The translations under genes were made by a program, and so were the position numbers. The notes under the pieces were generated by a model. That model did not search any database and had not been told where the DNA came from. It was given only the letters and a program-made list of their open reading frames with translations. Of a stretch of DNA of 41,059 nucleotides, positions 38,529 to 41,059 are shown in pieces. Positions within the stretch are counted from its first letter, which is position 1; each line of letters begins with the position of its first letter. Source of the stretch: Prochloraceae cyanobacterium (GTDB lineage Bacteria > Cyanobacteriota > Cyanobacteriia > Cyanobacteriales > JASJDA01); assembly GCA_030065755.1 (NCBI GenBank), contig JASJDA010000042.1:1-41059 (forward strand). The letters are read 5' to 3'.

Positions 38529-41059
38529 ATGCGCTCGACTCCAAAAAAAACTAACGGGCAATTTCTGAGAACTCTAGCCAGTAGTGGTTTGACTCTATTG
38601 TTGGGTTTTTCCTTGTTATCCGAGTCATTAGCAGCTAATCCCAAGCTAAAATCTTTAGAAATAGCCCAACAAACCGAAACAACTAGGCAACAAGCTTCTC
38701 GAACTGCTGCCGAACAACTATTTAATGAAGGACTGCAACTTTACGAGCAAGGAGCGCCAGAATCTCTGCTAGAGGCGATCGTTAAGTGGGAGCAAGCTTT
38801 GCCGCTCTGGAGGGCGATCGCAGATAAAGAATGGGAAGCCGTTACACTCCTGGCGATCGGCAAAGTCTACTCGGCTTTGGGAGAGAAACAAAAGGCTCTC
38901 TCCTACTACAACCAATCTTTACCTTTATTTAGAGCGGTAGGGCACAAAGCCGGCGAAGCTGTTACTCTCAACAATATTGGTAAAGTTTACTCAGATTTGG
39001 GAGAGAAACAAAAGGCTTTATCCTACTACAAGCAAGCTTTACCTCTAACTAGAGCCGTAGGGTACAAAGCCGGCGAAGCTGCCACTCTCAGCAATATTGG
39101 TAAAGTTTACTCGGATTTGGGAGACCAACAAAAGGCTCTATCTTACTACAAGCAAGCTTTACCTTTATATAGAGCCATAGGAGATCGATCGGGTCAAGCT
39201 ACTACTCTCAACAATATTGGTAAAGTTTACTCGGATTTGGGAGAAAAACAAAAGGCTCTTTCCTACTACAATCAAGCTCTATCTCTGAGAAAAGCGGTAG
39301 GGGACAAAGCAGGAGAAGCTATTACTCTTAACAATATTGGTACAGTCTACTCGGATTGGGGAGACAAACAAAAAGCTCTCTCCTACTACAACCAAGCTCT
39401 ACCTCTGAGAAAAGCGGTAGGGGACAAAGCAGGAGAAGCTATTACTCTTAACACTATTGGTACAGTCTACTCGGATTGGGGAGACAAACAAAAAGCTCTC
39501 TCCTACTACAACCAAGCTCTACCTTTAACTAAAGCCGCAGAGGATCGAGCTATAGAAGCAGGTACTTTCAACGGTATTGGTGCTGTCTACTCTAATTTGG
39601 GAGAGCAACAAAAGGCTCTCTCCTACTTCAATCAAGCTCTACCATTATTTAGATCCGTAGGGGACAAATCAGGCGAAGCTTGCACTTTCCACAATATTGG
39701 TGCTGTCTACTCGGATTTGGGAGAAAAACAAAAGGCTATATATTACTACAACCAATCTTTACCTCTAAAAAGAGCGGTAGGGGACAAAGCAGGAGAAGCT
39801 ACTAGTCTTAACAATATTGGTACAGTCTACTCGGATTGGGGAGACAAACAAAAAGCGCTCTCCTACTACAACCAAGCTTTACCTTTAAGTAGGGCGGTAG
39901 GGGACAAACAAGGCGAAGCGGTTACTCTCGTCAATATTGGTGTTGCCTACTCGGCTTTAGGAGAGAAACAAAAGGCTCTTTCCTACTACAACCAAGCTCT
40001 ACCATTATTTAGATCCGTAGGGGATAAAGCGGGAGAAGCTAATACTCTCAACAATATTGGTGCTGTCTACTTTGATTGGGAAGAGAAACAAAAGGCTCTA
40101 TCTTACTACAACCAATCTTTACCTCTGAGAAAAGCGGTCGGGGACAAAGCAGGCGAAGCTGTAACTTTTTATAATATTGCCTACTTAGAGCGCTCGCGGG
40201 GAAACTTAAAAATTGCTCTAGCTCGAGTTGAGAAATCCATTAAAATCTTGGAAGAACTACGGACTAAAGTAGTAAACCCGCAACTGCGGACTTCTTATTT
40301 TGCTTCCGTACAAGTTTATTATCAATTTTATATCGACCTGTTGATGGAGCTACACCAAAAAGCTCCGAACCTTGGATACGATATCAAAGCATATCATGCG
40401 AGTGAAACTTCTCGTGCTCGCAGTCTCCTCGAATTGCTAACCGAAGCCAATGCTGACATACGTACTGGAGTAGATGGCAACTTATTGCAAAAAGAACGCA
40501 GTTTGCAACAACAAATCGTTGCTAGAGAAAAAAAGCGAGTAGAATTAATCGCTAAAAACCTCAACCCAGAACGAGTCAAACAGCTCGAAGGAGAAAGAGC
40601 GGCATTATTATCGCAATTAAATCGAGTTGAAACTCAAATTCGCCTGGCTAGTCCCGCTTATGCGGCTCTCAAGATGCCGCAACCGTTAACTTTATCCCAG
40701 GTACAACAGCAAGTTCTCGATGACGAAACTGTACTGTTACAGTATTCTCTGGGAGAAAAACGCAGTTATTTATGGCTGGTAACTAGCAAAGGGATGAGCA
40801 CTTATCAACTCCCTCCTCGCGCCGAAATTGAAAAACTTGCCCAAGCATTTTATTCTCTGCTGCAAGATCCAAACTTTCGTTTTCCCACTCGTGGCGGTCT
40901 AGAGCCAATTCCCAGTGCTAGAAGTATCGAACCGGCGCGCCAATTAAGTCAAATACTCTTAGCTCCAGTAGCCGCAAAACTCAATAAAAAACGGATTTTA
41001 GTAGTCGCAGATGGGGCGTTACAATATATTCCTTTTGCTGCTTTACCCCTACCACAAAC
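38529..41059 (+). CDS. Exported TPR-CHAT protease-like protein, cut by the window end
   Basis: An open frame of at least 843 codons that runs off the window. Residues about 10-36 form a signal peptide (LASSGLTLLLGFSLLSESLAANP). Residues about 106-545 are eleven 40-residue TPRs (TLNNIGKVYSDLGEKQKALSYYNQALPL type) plus a degenerate twelfth. A helical linker follows, and the CHAT domain begins at about residue 720 (DDETVLLQYSLGEKRSYLWLV); it is cut at YIPFAALPLP before its catalytic His and Cys. A strong GGAGGT is found 11 bases before the ATG, inside the end of the caspase gene three bases upstream. The two are probably translated together. Confidence 0.85.
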   Translation, partial: MRSTPKKTNGQFLRTLASSGLTLLLGFSLLSESLAANPKLKSLEIAQQTETTRQQASRTAAEQLFNEGLQLYEQGAPESLLEAIVKWEQALPLWRAIADKEWEAVTLLAIGKVYSALGEKQKALSYYNQSLPLFRAVGHKAGEAVTLNNIGKVYSDLGEKQKALSYYKQALPLTRAVGYKAGEAATLSNIGKVYSDLGDQQKALSYYKQALPLYRAIGDRSGQATTLNNIGKVYSDLGEKQKALSYYNQALSLRKAVGDKAGEAITLNNIGTVYSDWGDKQKALSYYNQALPLRKAVGDKAGEAITLNTIGTVYSDWGDKQKALSYYNQALPLTKAAEDRAIEAGTFNGIGAVYSNLGEQQKALSYFNQALPLFRSVGDKSGEACTFHNIGAVYSDLGEKQKAIYYYNQSLPLKRAVGDKAGEATSLNNIGTVYSDWGDKQKALSYYNQALPLSRAVGDKQGEAVTLVNIGVAYSALGEKQKALSYYNQALPLFRSVGDKAGEANTLNNIGAVYFDWEEKQKALSYYNQSLPLRKAVGDKAGEAVTFYNIAYLERSRGNLKIALARVEKSIKILEELRTKVVNPQLRTSYFASVQVYYQFYIDLLMELHQKAPNLGYDIKAYHASETSRARSLLELLTEANADIRTGVDGNLLQKERSLQQQIVAREKKRVELIAKNLNPERVKQLEGERAALLSQLNRVETQIRLASPAYAALKMPQPLTLSQVQQQVLDDETVLLQYSLGEKRSYLWLVTSKGMSTYQLPPRAEIEKLAQAFYSLLQDPNFRFPTRGGLEPIPSARSIEPARQLSQILLAPVAAKLNKKRILVVADGALQYIPFAALPLPQ
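38844..40163 (+). repeat. Eleven tandem 120-bp TPR-coding units
   Basis: The period of 120 bases is exact from 38844 to 40163 with no frame shift. Units vary by ten to forty percent except units 5 and 6 (from 39324 and 39444), which are almost the same over about 100 bases, so local duplication or conversion occurred. The array is longer than the three to six TPRs of most CHAT proteins. Confidence 0.85.

Noticed and set aside
38844-40163. Regular 120-bp repeats that could be mistaken for a CRISPR or satellite array
   Set aside because: The period is 40 codons, the frame is open throughout and the translation is canonical TPR.

Overview
The window is from a cyanobacterium. The HIP1 octamer GCGATCGC recurs throughout. 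The gene set is cyanobacterial in flavour: a 70-residue cyanobacterial-type Hfq, a SigG-type ECF sigma factor with its anti-sigma partner, a GUN4-domain protein, an ABA4-like membrane protein, a ComFB protein, DUF4388 and roadblock proteins, and several CHAT/TPR and caspase-like proteins. I cannot name the genus. I saw no tRNA, rRNA or CRISPR array.

Layout. Positions 1-13 kb are mostly ordinary chromosome: small conserved cyanobacterial proteins, an acetyltransferase, a membrane-anchored metallophosphoesterase, hfq, a medium-chain oxidoreductase, an M23 endopeptidase, a ComFB protein, sigG plus anti-sigma factor, a gamma-glutamylcyclotransferase-like protein and a fumarase/aspartase family lyase. 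At 12.4-13.8 kb a tnpB-only IS200/IS605-type element has split a small helix-turn-helix-like gene. Positions 13.9-22.9 kb hold housekeeping genes (bioD, prs, two tandem lepB genes, pyrC, tex) and a three-gene DUF4388 / small GTPase / roadblock cluster that looks like a bacterial G-protein switch.

From 22.9 kb the window becomes accessory. A protein fusing a CHAT protease domain, one membrane span and a PstS-like phosphate-binding domain is followed by a membrane-anchored GUN4 protein, a membrane protein of unknown role and a second medium-chain oxidoreductase. A two-gene IS607 element (serine recombinase plus TnpB) and a 5'-shortened subtilase come next. The right end (32-41 kb) is a protease-rich island: an exported TPR-CHAT protein with freshly duplicated TPRs, about 0.6 kb of non-coding and strongly structured DNA that resembles an orphan IscB-type omega RNA (HEARO), a small exported beta-domain protein bracketed by IS-end-like hairpins, a Tat-signal caspase-like protein with a DUF4384-like tail, and a tightly coupled second TPR-CHAT protein cut by the window edge.

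Two ideas run through the accessory half. One is caspase/CHAT/subtilase proteases, most of them exported or membrane-anchored, which may form an envelope stress or cell-death network. The other is RNA-guided transposon nucleases and their leftovers: two TnpB lineages, IS-end remnants and a nuclease-less candidate omega RNA. Assignments rest on reading the translated sequence and motifs; no database search was run.
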